64,000 nucleotides of DNA from Mucilaginibacter tolerans (GTDB taxonomy: Bacteria; Bacteroidota; Bacteroidia; Sphingobacteriales; Sphingobacteriaceae): contig NZ_JAUMKB010000003.1 in NCBI RefSeq assembly GCF_030519375.1, positions 362,621-426,620 of the forward strand, written 5' to 3'. Positions 15,584-22,992 of this stretch are shown piece after piece. A model generated the notes under the pieces. The model had not been told where the DNA came from and did not search any database. It saw only the letters and a program-made list of their open reading frames with translations. Both the position numbers and the translations under genes were made by a program. The first letter of the stretch is position 1; every line of letters starts with the position of its first letter.

Positions 15584-16844
15584 ACCGGCCCTATTTGTAG
15601 CAGCCTTACTTGCAACCGTTCAGCCGGTTTTGGCACAGGATACAGCTGACAGTACCAGCAGCTCCGGCTTCGATAGTGAGTTATTTAACAAAAGCATGAA
15701 GACGCTCAATATGAAGGTGAACGTTGATACCAAACACCTGGAGCTGACCATGGAAAAACTAGGCAGAAAGCTGGATTATAGTTTCAGAGATTTGGATAAT
15801 AACCTGCATATCGATCACCTGGTAAGTGATATTACCTCGACCGTAAACGACGCAGTTCACAGTGTAACACTGAGTGTTTCGGGTGACGACAATGAGGGAT
15901 CTACCAATATTTCCATCAGCAGCCCGCAAGAAAGGGTCAAAAATTATAGCAAGTCATATGCAGTCGACGGCAACGACAAGCTGTCTCTTGATAATAAATA
16001 TGGCAGGGTAACCGTCAATACCTGGAGTAAAAACGAGGTAAAAGTTGACGTGCAAATAAAAGGAACCGCAAGCGATGATGAAACTGCGCAAAAACTGGTT
16101 GATGCGATCACCATTTCAGACAGCAAGGATGGAAACGTGGTTTCGTTCCGAACCAATTTTGGCTCAGGTAACAGCTCAATGTGGAACCTGTTTAGTAATA
16201 TGAACGACCGTCACAGGGCCGAAGTAAATTATACTGTTTACATGCCATCAACCATGTCGCTGGATCTGCGAAACAAATATGGCTCCGTTGCATTACCCAG
16301 TCTGAGCGGTAAGGTTACTATTGATAACGCATACGGATCATTAGTGGCAAAAGCTTTAACCAATCCTTCTAACGAATTCAATTTCCATTATTACGAAGTG
16401 AATATTGAAGAAGTGAAAGGCTGCGATTTAAACTTATCCTATGGTTCTTTAAAACTGGGTACAGTAGGCCGGTTAGATGCCAATGTTAATTACGCTCCTA
16501 TTGACATAGAAAAACTAAATATCTCTGGTACAATAAATGCCCGATATGGCGGGGGCGTAAAAATAGGAGAGATAAGCAAAGCGTTAAAAAACCTGGATAT
16601 TGACTCTAAATACTCCAGTGTAAATATTGGACTAAGGGGCGATGAGAGCTTTGACTTTGATGTAACAGTAAAATACGGCAGTTTTAACTTTGATGATAAC
16701 CGGCTGAAGATAACCAGCAAATCACCATCTGATGATTCCCGGGGATATCATCCAACAAAAAATTATAAAGGCTATGCCGGCAACGGTAATTCAAACAACA
16801 AGATCAGCATCAATACTACTTACCAGAGCGTAAAGCTGGAGTAG
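15564..16844 (+). CDS. exported DUF4097/GIN-like surface protein
   Basis: This 426-residue protein has a signal peptide (about 1-24, ending VLA). From residue 120 on it has repeated beta-strand units of the type LDNKYGRVTVNTWS, LRNKYGSVALPSLSG and LDSKYSSVNIGL, which resemble the beta-helical DUF4097 and GIN adhesin-head domains. It is probably periplasmic or surface-exposed, in an envelope-stress or surface-structure regulon run by the upstream sigma factor. The start overlaps the previous gene by 20 nt. Confidence 0.75.
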   Translation: MIPKIYKPALFVAALLATVQPVLAQDTADSTSSSGFDSELFNKSMKTLNMKVNVDTKHLELTMEKLGRKLDYSFRDLDNNLHIDHLVSDITSTVNDAVHSVTLSVSGDDNEGSTNISISSPQERVKNYSKSYAVDGNDKLSLDNKYGRVTVNTWSKNEVKVDVQIKGTASDDETAQKLVDAITISDSKDGNVVSFRTNFGSGNSSMWNLFSNMNDRHRAEVNYTVYMPSTMSLDLRNKYGSVALPSLSGKVTIDNAYGSLVAKALTNPSNEFNFHYYEVNIEEVKGCDLNLSYGSLKLGTVGRLDANVNYAPIDIEKLNISGTINARYGGGVKIGEISKALKNLDIDSKYSSVNIGLRGDESFDFDVTVKYGSFNFDDNRLKITSKSPSDDSRGYHPTKNYKGYAGNGNSNNKISINTTYQSVKLE

Positions 16845-16854
16845 TGATATTTAG

Positions 16855-16914
16855 AGTCAGGAATCAAGAGCCAGGGAAAACTGTCTTGATTCCTGACTCC
16901 TGGCTCTTGATTTT
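16855..16914. repeat. word-repeat hairpin, CAGGAATCAAGA family, copy 1
   Basis: AGTCAGGAATCAAGA (16855-16869) is perfectly complementary to 16884-16898. A second word, CAAGAGCCAGG (16865-16875), is complementary to 16899-16909, so two alternative hairpins are possible. A T-run follows at 16911-16914. It lies between the convergent GIN-protein and methyltransferase genes and may terminate both. The same words occur at 58879-58944. Confidence 0.8.
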
Positions 16915-16919
16915 ATCAC

Positions 16920-18107
16920 TCAATATACCCGGCAAAGCAGCCCCTTCAAATACTCCCCTTCCGGGAATGATGCTCTTACCGGGTGATCTTCCGGCTGACA
17001 GTACTGATAAATAAACTGCACTTCTTTACCTGCATCCAGAGCGGCCCAGGCAAGTACTTGTTTGAAAGTATCGATATCCATCGCTCCGGAACAAGAGAAA
17101 GTAGCCAGTAGGCCCCCTTTTTCAAGCAACAACATACCTAATCGGTTCAGGTCCTTATAAGCGCGCGTTGCTTTATCTAATGCAGACCGTGATGGTGCAT
17201 ATTTTGGCGGATCGAGTACGACGATATCAAATTTTTCGCCCTGCTCGCGTAAAGTACGTAATTGTTTATTGACGTCAGATTGTACAGCACTATGCTTTGA
17301 AGCGTCGAGTTTATTTAGTGTGATGTTTTTCTTTAATGTCTCAATCGCTAAAGCCGAACTGTCAACACTTGTTACCGATGAGGCTCCATTCTTTAAGGCA
17401 TTTAAGGTGAATCCACCTGTATAACTGAAACAATCCAACACTTTCTTGCCTTTGGCATGCAATGCTGTAATCAGGCGATTATCACGCTGATCGCAATAAA
17501 AACCGGATTTTTGCCCTTCAGCTATATTGATTCCATAAACTACATTATTCTCCAATACTTCCACTATTCCGGGTGGATGTTCACCTGCCAAAACCTGATT
17601 CGTGGTTTCCAAACCTTCATGAGCGCGTGACGATGCGTCACTCTTATCAAAAACACCCTTGGGCTTTAACAACTTTTGCAGTTCGTCAATAATGACGGGC
17701 ATATTCCGCTCGATACCAGAGGTAAGCACCTGTACTGCCAGGTAATCCGCGTATTTATCGACAATCAGTCCTGGCAGATAATCGGCTTCACTAAAAATCA
17801 GGCGACAGGTGTTGGTCTTACCATCTTCCAGTATATTACTGCGACTTGCTACTGCCACTGCCACTTTCTTACGGAACCAGTCTTGATTAATATCAGTGTT
17901 TTCGTCCCACTCCAGCAAGCGCATAGCCACCCGCGACTGGCTATTATAGAAGCCGTAGGCCATGAATTCGCCCTTATCGTTCAGCAATTTTACAATATCG
18001 CCATTGGCGGGTTTGCCTTTCACACGCTCAATCGCCCCTGAGAACAACCAGGGATGCCGTTGAAGCACTGCCTTTTCCTTTCCCTTTTTTAGTATCACAT
18101 CAAACAT
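16920..18107 (-). CDS. RlmI-like 23S rRNA cytosine methyltransferase
   Basis: This 395-residue protein has an N-terminal PUA-type RNA-binding domain (about 1-75, with HPWLFSGAIERV) and a class I SAM methyltransferase domain. The SAM-site motifs are DCFSYTGGFTLNALKNG and TSVDSS; the catalytic loop motif is DPPKYA, and a catalytic-type cysteine lies in ATFSCSGAM. The closest described function is 5-methylcytosine formation in 23S rRNA (RlmI). The end abuts the hairpin repeat. A second repeat cluster lies upstream of the start. Confidence 0.85.
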   Translation of the reverse strand: MFDVILKKGKEKAVLQRHPWLFSGAIERVKGKPANGDIVKLLNDKGEFMAYGFYNSQSRVAMRLLEWDENTDINQDWFRKKVAVAVASRSNILEDGKTNTCRLIFSEADYLPGLIVDKYADYLAVQVLTSGIERNMPVIIDELQKLLKPKGVFDKSDASSRAHEGLETTNQVLAGEHPPGIVEVLENNVVYGINIAEGQKSGFYCDQRDNRLITALHAKGKKVLDCFSYTGGFTLNALKNGASSVTSVDSSALAIETLKKNITLNKLDASKHSAVQSDVNKQLRTLREQGEKFDIVVLDPPKYAPSRSALDKATRAYKDLNRLGMLLLEKGGLLATFSCSGAMDIDTFKQVLAWAALDAGKEVQFIYQYCQPEDHPVRASFPEGEYLKGLLCRVY

Positions 18108-18122
18108 CCGGCAAAGGTACGA

Positions 18123-18215
18123 TTGAGTCGGGAAGTCAGAAAGTCCGGGGTTAGAAAGTCGAAAAGAAAATCTTACGGACTTCCTGACTTATGCGGGCTT
18201 TCGGACTAAACGGAC
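18123..18215. repeat. word-repeat hairpin, GGAAGTC family, copy 1
   Basis: The left side has GGGAAGTCAGAAAGTCCG and AGAAAGTC; the right side has CGGACTTCCTGACTT and CTTTCGGACT. AAGTCAGAAAGTCC (18133-18146) pairs with 18177-18190 with one mismatch. This copy lies in a divergent promoter region, not at a gene end, so termination cannot be its only role. Confidence 0.75.
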
Positions 18216-18245
18216 TGAAAATCAATCAATCATTTAATCGTGTTC

Positions 18246-18276
18246 TTGTTTCTTTGCGCATAAGTGGCTAAGTTTG
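18246..18276 (+). promoter_or_regulatory. promoter of efp
   Basis: TTG (18246-18248), 20 nt, then TAAGTTTG (18269-18276): an exact fit to the Bacteroidota pattern, 18 nt before the ATG at 18295. Confidence 0.6.
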
Positions 18277-18294
18277 CGCCTCAATAAAAATTTT

Positions 18295-18858
18295 ATGGCT
18301 AAAGCATCAGATATAAAGAATGGCAATATCCTTCGCTTTAACGGCGAGTTAGTGCAGGTGGAAGAGTTTATACACCGTACCCCGGGCAACCTTCGTGCCT
18401 TTTACCAGGCGCGTATGCGTAACGTAAAAACCGGTAAACTGGTTGAATACCGTTTCCGTACTGACGAAGAGGTGGATATTGCACGTGTAGAAACCAGCGA
18501 TTACCAATACCTGTATGAAGATGGTAACGACCTGGTGATCATGGATAACAGTACTTATGAACAACACAATGTTCCAAAATTTCTGTTTGGCGATGCAGTT
18601 AAATTCTTAAAAGAAGGTGTTAACGTGATTGTGGCGTTCGAAAGTGATGAGCCCATTATGGCAAAAACTCCGTCTTCTGTTGAATTAGAAATCACTTATA
18701 CCGAACCTGCTGTGGCAGGAAATACTTCAACCAACGCCTTAAAGAATGCTACCGTTGAGACCGGGGCTGAAATTAAAGTTCCGTTGTTTATTAACATAGG
18801 CGATAAAGTAAAAATAGACACCGCTACGGGTGCTTACTCTGAGCGCGTGAAAAGTTAA
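18295..18858 (+). CDS. efp: translation elongation factor P
   Basis: This 187-residue protein relieves ribosome stalling at polyproline stretches. It has the three beta-barrel domains of EF-P: KOW-like 1-63, middle 68-120, C-terminal OB 128-185 with GAEIKVPLFINIGDKVKIDT. At the tip of the domain I loop the sequence is TPGNLRAF, so the position of the modified Lys34 (E. coli) or Arg32 (Pseudomonas) holds an asparagine (N32). This implies that neither lysylation nor rhamnosylation is used. ATG 18295 fits the family start MAKASDIKNG. Confidence 0.95.
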   Translation: MAKASDIKNGNILRFNGELVQVEEFIHRTPGNLRAFYQARMRNVKTGKLVEYRFRTDEEVDIARVETSDYQYLYEDGNDLVIMDNSTYEQHNVPKFLFGDAVKFLKEGVNVIVAFESDEPIMAKTPSSVELEITYTEPAVAGNTSTNALKNATVETGAEIKVPLFINIGDKVKIDTATGAYSERVKS

Positions 18859-18879
18859 TTAGTACCAATCAAAATATTG

Positions 18880-18907
18880 AAAAAGCTTCCCTACCGGAAG
18901 CTTTTTC
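18880..18907 (+). terminator. intrinsic terminator after efp
   Basis: AAAGCTTCC (18882-18890), a 5-nt loop, GGAAGCTTT (18896-18904) and then a T-run, 22 nt after the efp stop codon. Confidence 0.88.
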
Positions 18908-18952
18908 TGTTTGCAATAAATTGTAAATTAGATCAGTTAGAATTAGCAGGCT

Positions 18953-19585
18953 ATGATATCCAATACGGATCTTTTAAATAAACTCAACTTTTTTACCGAA
19001 CCCGGATTTAAGGAAGAATTACTAAAACACGGGCAAGTAGCATCTTTTAATAAAGGTGATGTCATTGTTCGTGATGGGCAATATGTCAAGTTTTTGCCTA
19101 TTGTGCTTAAGGGCTCTATCCGCGTTTTTCAGCAAAGCGAAGACAGGGAGATATTGCTTTACTATGTTAGGGCCGACGAAACTTGCACTATGTCGCTGGC
19201 AGCCGCTTATTTTAATAATAAAAGCACTTCGCACGGTGTAGTGACTGAGCCCACCGATGTGCTGATCTTTCCTGCCAGTATGATCGAGCAATGGCAATTA
19301 AAATATCCTTCGTGGAACAGGTATATGATGCAGATGTTCAGGACCAGATATGACCAACTGATCAGTTCATTCCAGGGTGTAGCGTTTGAAAATATCGATA
19401 CCCGTGTAATGGAATATTTAAAGGAAACTGCTAAAAAAGGAGAAGGAAAATCGATTACCCTTTCCCATCAGCAATTAGCCGACGAACTTGGCACGACACG
19501 CGTGGTAATTTCAAGAATACTAAAAGACTATGAGCGCCAAAATAAGATCAAACTGTTCCGCGGGCGCATCGAGTTAATATCCTGA
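18953..19585 (+). CDS. Crp/Fnr-family transcription regulator
   Basis: This 210-residue protein has an N-terminal cyclic-nucleotide-binding-like beta-barrel (about 15-125) and a C-terminal winged HTH (about 145-205) with SHQQLADELGTTRVVISRILKDYERQ. The barrel lacks a cAMP-type phosphate-binding RxS motif, and no Fe-S cysteine cluster is present, so the signal is unknown. The DUF1059 gene that follows in the same direction has its own promoter-like box. Confidence 0.85.
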   Translation: MISNTDLLNKLNFFTEPGFKEELLKHGQVASFNKGDVIVRDGQYVKFLPIVLKGSIRVFQQSEDREILLYYVRADETCTMSLAAAYFNNKSTSHGVVTEPTDVLIFPASMIEQWQLKYPSWNRYMMQMFRTRYDQLISSFQGVAFENIDTRVMEYLKETAKKGEGKSITLSHQQLADELGTTRVVISRILKDYERQNKIKLFRGRIELIS

Positions 19586-19638
19586 AAAATATTTTTGCTT
19601 GTGTATCTTTTGATACCGTTCTGGTTTTTAATGGCTTA

Positions 19639-19646
19639 TAATTTTG
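19639..19646 (+). promoter_or_regulatory. -7 promoter box TAATTTTG before the DUF1059 gene
   Basis: Consensus TANNTTTG octamer 37 nt before ATG 19684. No TTG at the expected distance was found. Confidence 0.4.
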
Positions 19647-19683
19647 CCTGTAAATAGTTATCAAACTTAAAACAGACAATATT

Positions 19684-19857
19684 ATGAAGACATTACATTG
19701 TGCAGATGCCGGCTTTGATTGCGCAGCTGTGATCCATGCAGAAACCGACGAAGAAATTTTAACCCAGGCAGCCGAACATGCCAAAACTGTTCATGGTCTT
19801 TCCGTAACTCCCGAGTTAGCTGAACAGATAAAAGGGTTGATTAAAGAAGAGAAATAA
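19684..19857 (+). CDS. DUF1059 small protein
   Basis: A 57-residue protein, MKTLHCADAGFDCAAVIHA and onward, with the features of DUF1059: the N-terminal CADAGFDC cysteine pair, then a helix with TDEEILTQAAEHAKTVHG and a C-terminal helix ending in KEEK. The family is widespread and its role is not known. It lies between the Crp-family regulator and an inverted repeat, and is probably a monocistronic unit. Confidence 0.82.
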   Translation: MKTLHCADAGFDCAAVIHAETDEEILTQAAEHAKTVHGLSVTPELAEQIKGLIKEEK

Positions 19858-19873
19858 GCGAAAAAATTCTGAT

Positions 19874-19902
19874 GGCATGACATTTTTAACAGGTGTCATG
19901 CC
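19874..19902. terminator. inverted repeat between convergent genes
   Basis: GGCATGAC (19874-19881) pairs with GTCATGCC (19895-19902). It follows the DUF1059 stop by 17 nt and faces the lipoprotein gene on the other strand. It lacks a T-run on either side, so efficiency is doubtful. Confidence 0.5.
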
Positions 19903-19919
19903 TAACCAGTTAAGTTAAA

Positions 19920-20450
19920 TTATTTAGTAAAGTAGATATATTGCTTAAATCTATAATCGTGCTGTGGCGTCGGGATCTCATCCTGGGTAAACAAAACAAG
20001 CTCAGTTGGGCTAAGCTTTACAATGCTATATCCGATCCCGTTTAAAGCATCTATATTTGGAATTTGCAGTGTATTATTCTTTAGCGAAGCATAATATTTA
20101 AAATTCAGATTGGGCAATTCCGTCTGATTTGGGTTAATATACAATTTGATATAATCAGTATATAATGCTTTAAATGCAACCTGCGATGAAATAACACCTG
20201 TGCTATCCTTACCAAACGTCACATAATCGGCATTGCTGAATGACAGTTTATTTTGAAACGATATGGGCGTATACAGATCAAAAGCCTGGATACTATCTTT
20301 AACAACATACCATTTCCCAACAAGAGATTGGGTCGTTTGGCTTACCGAAGTAATTGGGGTAGTATTCGCGGGCTTATGATTTTCCTTTTTGCAGGCATTT
20401 AAAGCAAAAGCCAAAAAGAAAAGAGCGGATAAGGCTGGTGTATTTTTCAT
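19920..20450 (-). CDS. small lipoprotein, lipocalin-like
   Basis: This 176-residue protein has a lipoprotein signal (MKNTPALSALFFLAFALNAC, Cys at 20) and a short linker. It continues into a beta-rich domain that starts SLVGKWYVVKDSIQAFDLY and resembles the lipocalin-like domains common in exported Bacteroidota proteins. Ligand and function are unknown. It is a single gene. Confidence 0.68.
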   Translation of the reverse strand: MKNTPALSALFFLAFALNACKKENHKPANTTPITSVSQTTQSLVGKWYVVKDSIQAFDLYTPISFQNKLSFSNADYVTFGKDSTGVISSQVAFKALYTDYIKLYINPNQTELPNLNFKYYASLKNNTLQIPNIDALNGIGYSIVKLSPTELVLFTQDEIPTPQHDYRFKQYIYFTK

Positions 20451-20529
20451 GGATATTTATTTATGAATATCCTAAAATGATATTAATTGAATATTACCCA
20501 TAGTTAAAGCTTTAACCAAAAAACGGTAA

Positions 20530-21297
20530 TTAAAACTCCAATTCCAGCAATACCGGGCAATGATCAGAATGCTTTGCTTCCGGCAATATGGCTGCACGCT
20601 TTATGTTTTTTTCTAGCTCCTTTGTTGCCATAGTATAATCTATACGCCAGCCCAGGTTCTTGGCGCGCGAATTAGCTCGGAAGCTCCACCAGGTATAATT
20701 ATGGGGCTCCTTATTCAAATGCCTGAAGGTGTCAATGTAGCCTGATTCTATAAAATTCTCCATCCACTCACGCTCCTCGGGCAAAAAGCCGGATGAATTA
20801 GCGTTTGATTTTGGGTTATGAATGTCTATCGGCCTATGGCAGATATTATAATCGCCGCAGATCACCAGTTTCGGGTATTCGACCTTTAATAGGGTAAGAT
20901 ATTTACCAAACTCATCCATAAAACGGTATTTAAATATCTGGCGTTCATCACCGCTTGAGCCTGAAGGGAAATACACACTCATTACAGATACGTCGTCAAA
21001 ATCAACGCGAATGTTACGCCCTTCGCGGTCAAAATCCGCAATACCGCAGCCGTACTCCACATGTTTGGGCAGTATTTTGGTAAAAATAGCTGTCCCGCTA
21101 TAGCCTTTCTTCTCTGCCGGGAACCAGTAATGCTGATAGCCCATTGCGTCTACCAAACCCAGGTCGGTCAGCACATCGGGGGTGGCTTTTATTTCCTGCA
21201 GGCAAACCACATCGGCATTGGTAGCTTGCAACCAAGCCAGCCAGTTTTTATTTATGGCAGAGCGGATGCCGTTAACGTTATAAGTGATTATTTTCAT
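20530..21297 (-). CDS. xth: exodeoxyribonuclease III
   Basis: This 255-residue AP endonuclease/3'-5' exonuclease of base excision repair has the family motifs KIITYNVNGIRSA (1-14), LQEIK with the metal-binding Glu near residue 36, the SVYFPSG segment, CGDYNICH, and the C-terminal HSDHCPVLLELEF with the catalytic His. The frame is open for 17 more codons upstream, but that segment overlaps the cyclophilin end and is not conserved, so ATG 21297 is used. It lies just downstream of the cyclophilin gene. Confidence 0.93.
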   Translation of the reverse strand: MKIITYNVNGIRSAINKNWLAWLQATNADVVCLQEIKATPDVLTDLGLVDAMGYQHYWFPAEKKGYSGTAIFTKILPKHVEYGCGIADFDREGRNIRVDFDDVSVMSVYFPSGSSGDERQIFKYRFMDEFGKYLTLLKVEYPKLVICGDYNICHRPIDIHNPKSNANSSGFLPEEREWMENFIESGYIDTFRHLNKEPHNYTWWSFRANSRAKNLGWRIDYTMATKELEKNIKRAAILPEAKHSDHCPVLLELEF

Positions 21298-21319
21298 TTT
21301 CTGATTTCGGATCCCGGAA

Positions 21320-22030
21320 TTATTTTTGTTCGAATCCCAGTAACTCATCCAACTGTTTACATTCTTTCTTACTTAGCAACTCCACTGTCATAGGCACATC
21401 TACAACGGGGCGGTCGCGTTCGCCTGTTTTTACTGCAGCTATACGGTCCACCATATCCAAACCCGCTACCACTTCGCCGTAAACGGTATAGTTTTGATCA
21501 AGCTGAGGTGTTCCGCCAACGCTTTGATACCATTCACGCTGCCATTGCGGGAATTTGTGGCCATTCATACGCGGCGCCTTTTCAAGGGTGTCCAATTTGC
21601 CTGAGGTATAACGTTTCCCCTCGACGATATAAAACTGGCAGCCGCTGGATGCTTTTTTTGGATTATCGTCCCGCGCAGCAGCCAATACACCGCGCTTATG
21701 GAAAATACTATCCTTAAATTCAGCCGGCACGGTATAACCTACATCGCCATTTCCCAACTCGGCACCCGCCGTAGCTTTTTTAGGATCTTTTGAATCCGGA
21801 TCGCCACCCTGGATCATAAAGTTTTGTATCACCCGGTGAAACAGCGTGCCATTATAAAAGCCCTGTTTGGTCAGCTTAATAAAATTGTCACGATGCTGAG
21901 GTGTTTCATTATACAGGCGTATAATACATTCGCCATAACTGGTCTTGATGCGTACGTATTGGTTTTGGGGTCCGCCTGCAAAAGCGGTAGCCGTTACCAT
22001 AAGAAATAAAATGGTAAAGAGTTTTTTCAT
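21320..22030 (-). CDS. exported cyclophilin-type peptidyl-prolyl isomerase
   Basis: This 236-residue protein has a signal peptide (MKKLFTILFLMVTATAFA) and a cyclophilin domain containing the active-site segment FHRVIQNFMIQGGD. The GCQFYIVEG and VVAGLDMVDRIAAVKT motifs are also present. A 30-residue insertion with TLEKAPRMNGHKFPQWQ lies in the domain, as in related Bacteroidota enzymes. It catalyses proline isomerisation during folding of exported proteins. The xth start follows 22 nt downstream. Confidence 0.92.
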   Translation of the reverse strand: MKKLFTILFLMVTATAFAGGPQNQYVRIKTSYGECIIRLYNETPQHRDNFIKLTKQGFYNGTLFHRVIQNFMIQGGDPDSKDPKKATAGAELGNGDVGYTVPAEFKDSIFHKRGVLAAARDDNPKKASSGCQFYIVEGKRYTSGKLDTLEKAPRMNGHKFPQWQREWYQSVGGTPQLDQNYTVYGEVVAGLDMVDRIAAVKTGERDRPVVDVPMTVELLSKKECKQLDELLGFEQK

Positions 22031-22050
22031 GTTAATTATTGTTGAATGCT

Positions 22051-22138
22051 GTAAAGTTGCAAAGTTATCCTGAAAGTCGAATGTGTAAGCACCAACAAAA
22101 CCTTACGACACTTCAACTTTCAAACTTTTCAACTCCAA
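22051..22138. repeat. word-repeat hairpin, AAAGTTGAA family
   Basis: GAAAGTCGAATGTGTAAG (22072-22089) is nearly complementary to CTTACGACACTTCAACTTTC downstream (about 22108-22127). The words GTAAAGTTGCAAAGTT and ACTTTCAAACTTTTCAACT flank it. It fills the gap between two minus-strand genes and overlaps the cyclophilin promoter box. Confidence 0.65.
22060..22067 (-). promoter_or_regulatory. -7 promoter box TAACTTTG before the cyclophilin gene
   Basis: On the minus strand TAACTTTG ends 29 nt before ATG 22030. It overlaps the edge of a word-repeat hairpin. Confidence 0.4.
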
Positions 22139-22477
22139 TCACATCGATTCAAAATACTCAATTACCAATGATTTCATCAGCATTTCCTGCTCCAGCAAAG
22201 TATAGTTAGGTATTGTTTTTACCAGTTTCCAGTGCGGCCAGCCATCCTGGTCGAGGCCTTCCAGCTCATAAAAACCCATTTGGCTAAACAGCTTGCAGGT
22301 AGCAATATGCATCAGCTCCTCTTTTTGGCGCTTACTGAATTTTCTTGGCCCCTGGCCCAGTTCCTGCACACCTATCAAGAACAAGATCACCTTTATATCG
22401 GGTGTATCGGTATCAAAATCTGCCGCTATCTTTTGCTGCAGCTCCGTCCATTTCAAATTAACTTCAGCGGGCTTCAT
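22139..22477 (-). CDS. conserved hypothetical protein
   Basis: This 112-residue soluble protein, MKPAEVNLKWTELQQKIAAD and onward, contains VILFLIGVQELGQGPRKFSKRQK and DGWPHWKLVKTIPNYTLLEQE. I recognise it as a conserved Bacteroidota hypothetical without known function. A frame start 7 codons upstream exists, but a TATATTTG box ends 4 nt before ATG 22477, which makes this the likely start. Confidence 0.72.
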   Translation of the reverse strand: MKPAEVNLKWTELQQKIAADFDTDTPDIKVILFLIGVQELGQGPRKFSKRQKEELMHIATCKLFSQMGFYELEGLDQDGWPHWKLVKTIPNYTLLEQEMLMKSLVIEYFESM

Positions 22478-22481
22478 GTGC

Positions 22482-22489
22482 CAAATATA
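22482..22489 (-). promoter_or_regulatory. -7 promoter box TATATTTG, 4 nt before an ATG
   Basis: Perfect -7 consensus on the minus strand; the ATG at 22477 follows after 4 nt, so the transcript should be leaderless or nearly so. Confidence 0.5.
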
Positions 22490-22576
22490 CATCGGCACCG
22501 GTATTTAAAGAACTCCCTAGAACATCTTTACCACGACATTGTTACGATAGCATGATATTTTGCACTGACATTTAAC

Positions 22577-22584
22577 TATTTTTG
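22577..22584 (+). promoter_or_regulatory. -7 promoter box TATTTTTG before the metal-uptake pair
   Basis: Consensus octamer 42 nt before the TTG start at 22627. The 5' leader between them contains a short start-stop frame. Confidence 0.4.
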
Positions 22585-22626
22585 TGCGAAATGCGTCTTA
22601 TATATAGAATTAAACGCAATTAGGTT

Positions 22627-22935
22627 TTGAGACGGGCTAAATTACATATCATCTATACCTGGATTGTCCTATTCTGCTTTGCAGCAGGACAGGTGATGGT
22701 ATACGCCCACCAGCACCTGGTGAAATATAAAATTCATCAGACCTCCCAAAATCAAACTACCGTCTCCGAAAAGTGCCAGATCTGCGATGCCATGCATCAT
22801 ACCAACATGGCGCTGGCAGATCATCATTATTTTATTCCGAATGTTTCTTCAGATCATGTTTACCAGCAAGATAAATATGATTTTGTAAGCATATCCCTCA
22901 TCCTTTCGGCAGGCCGTTCGCCACCGGTTTCATAA
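22627..22935 (+). CDS. small Cys/His-rich exported or membrane protein
   Basis: This 102-residue protein has one N-terminal hydrophobic segment (about 8-27) followed by a polar part with KCQICDAMHHTNM and ADHHYF, a plausible metal-binding cluster. The start is TTG at 22627; no upstream in-frame ATG exists and a later start would break the hydrophobic segment. It precedes a ZnuD-like TonB receptor by 57 nt. A role in zinc or other metal sensing or delivery is inferred from composition and position only. Confidence 0.6.
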   Translation: MRRAKLHIIYTWIVLFCFAAGQVMVYAHQHLVKYKIHQTSQNQTTVSEKCQICDAMHHTNMALADHHYFIPNVSSDHVYQQDKYDFVSISLILSAGRSPPVS

Positions 22936-22992
22936 TATTCCCAGTTTAACAACCTGCCTTTCTGGCAATATTATTGATTTAACAACACTATT

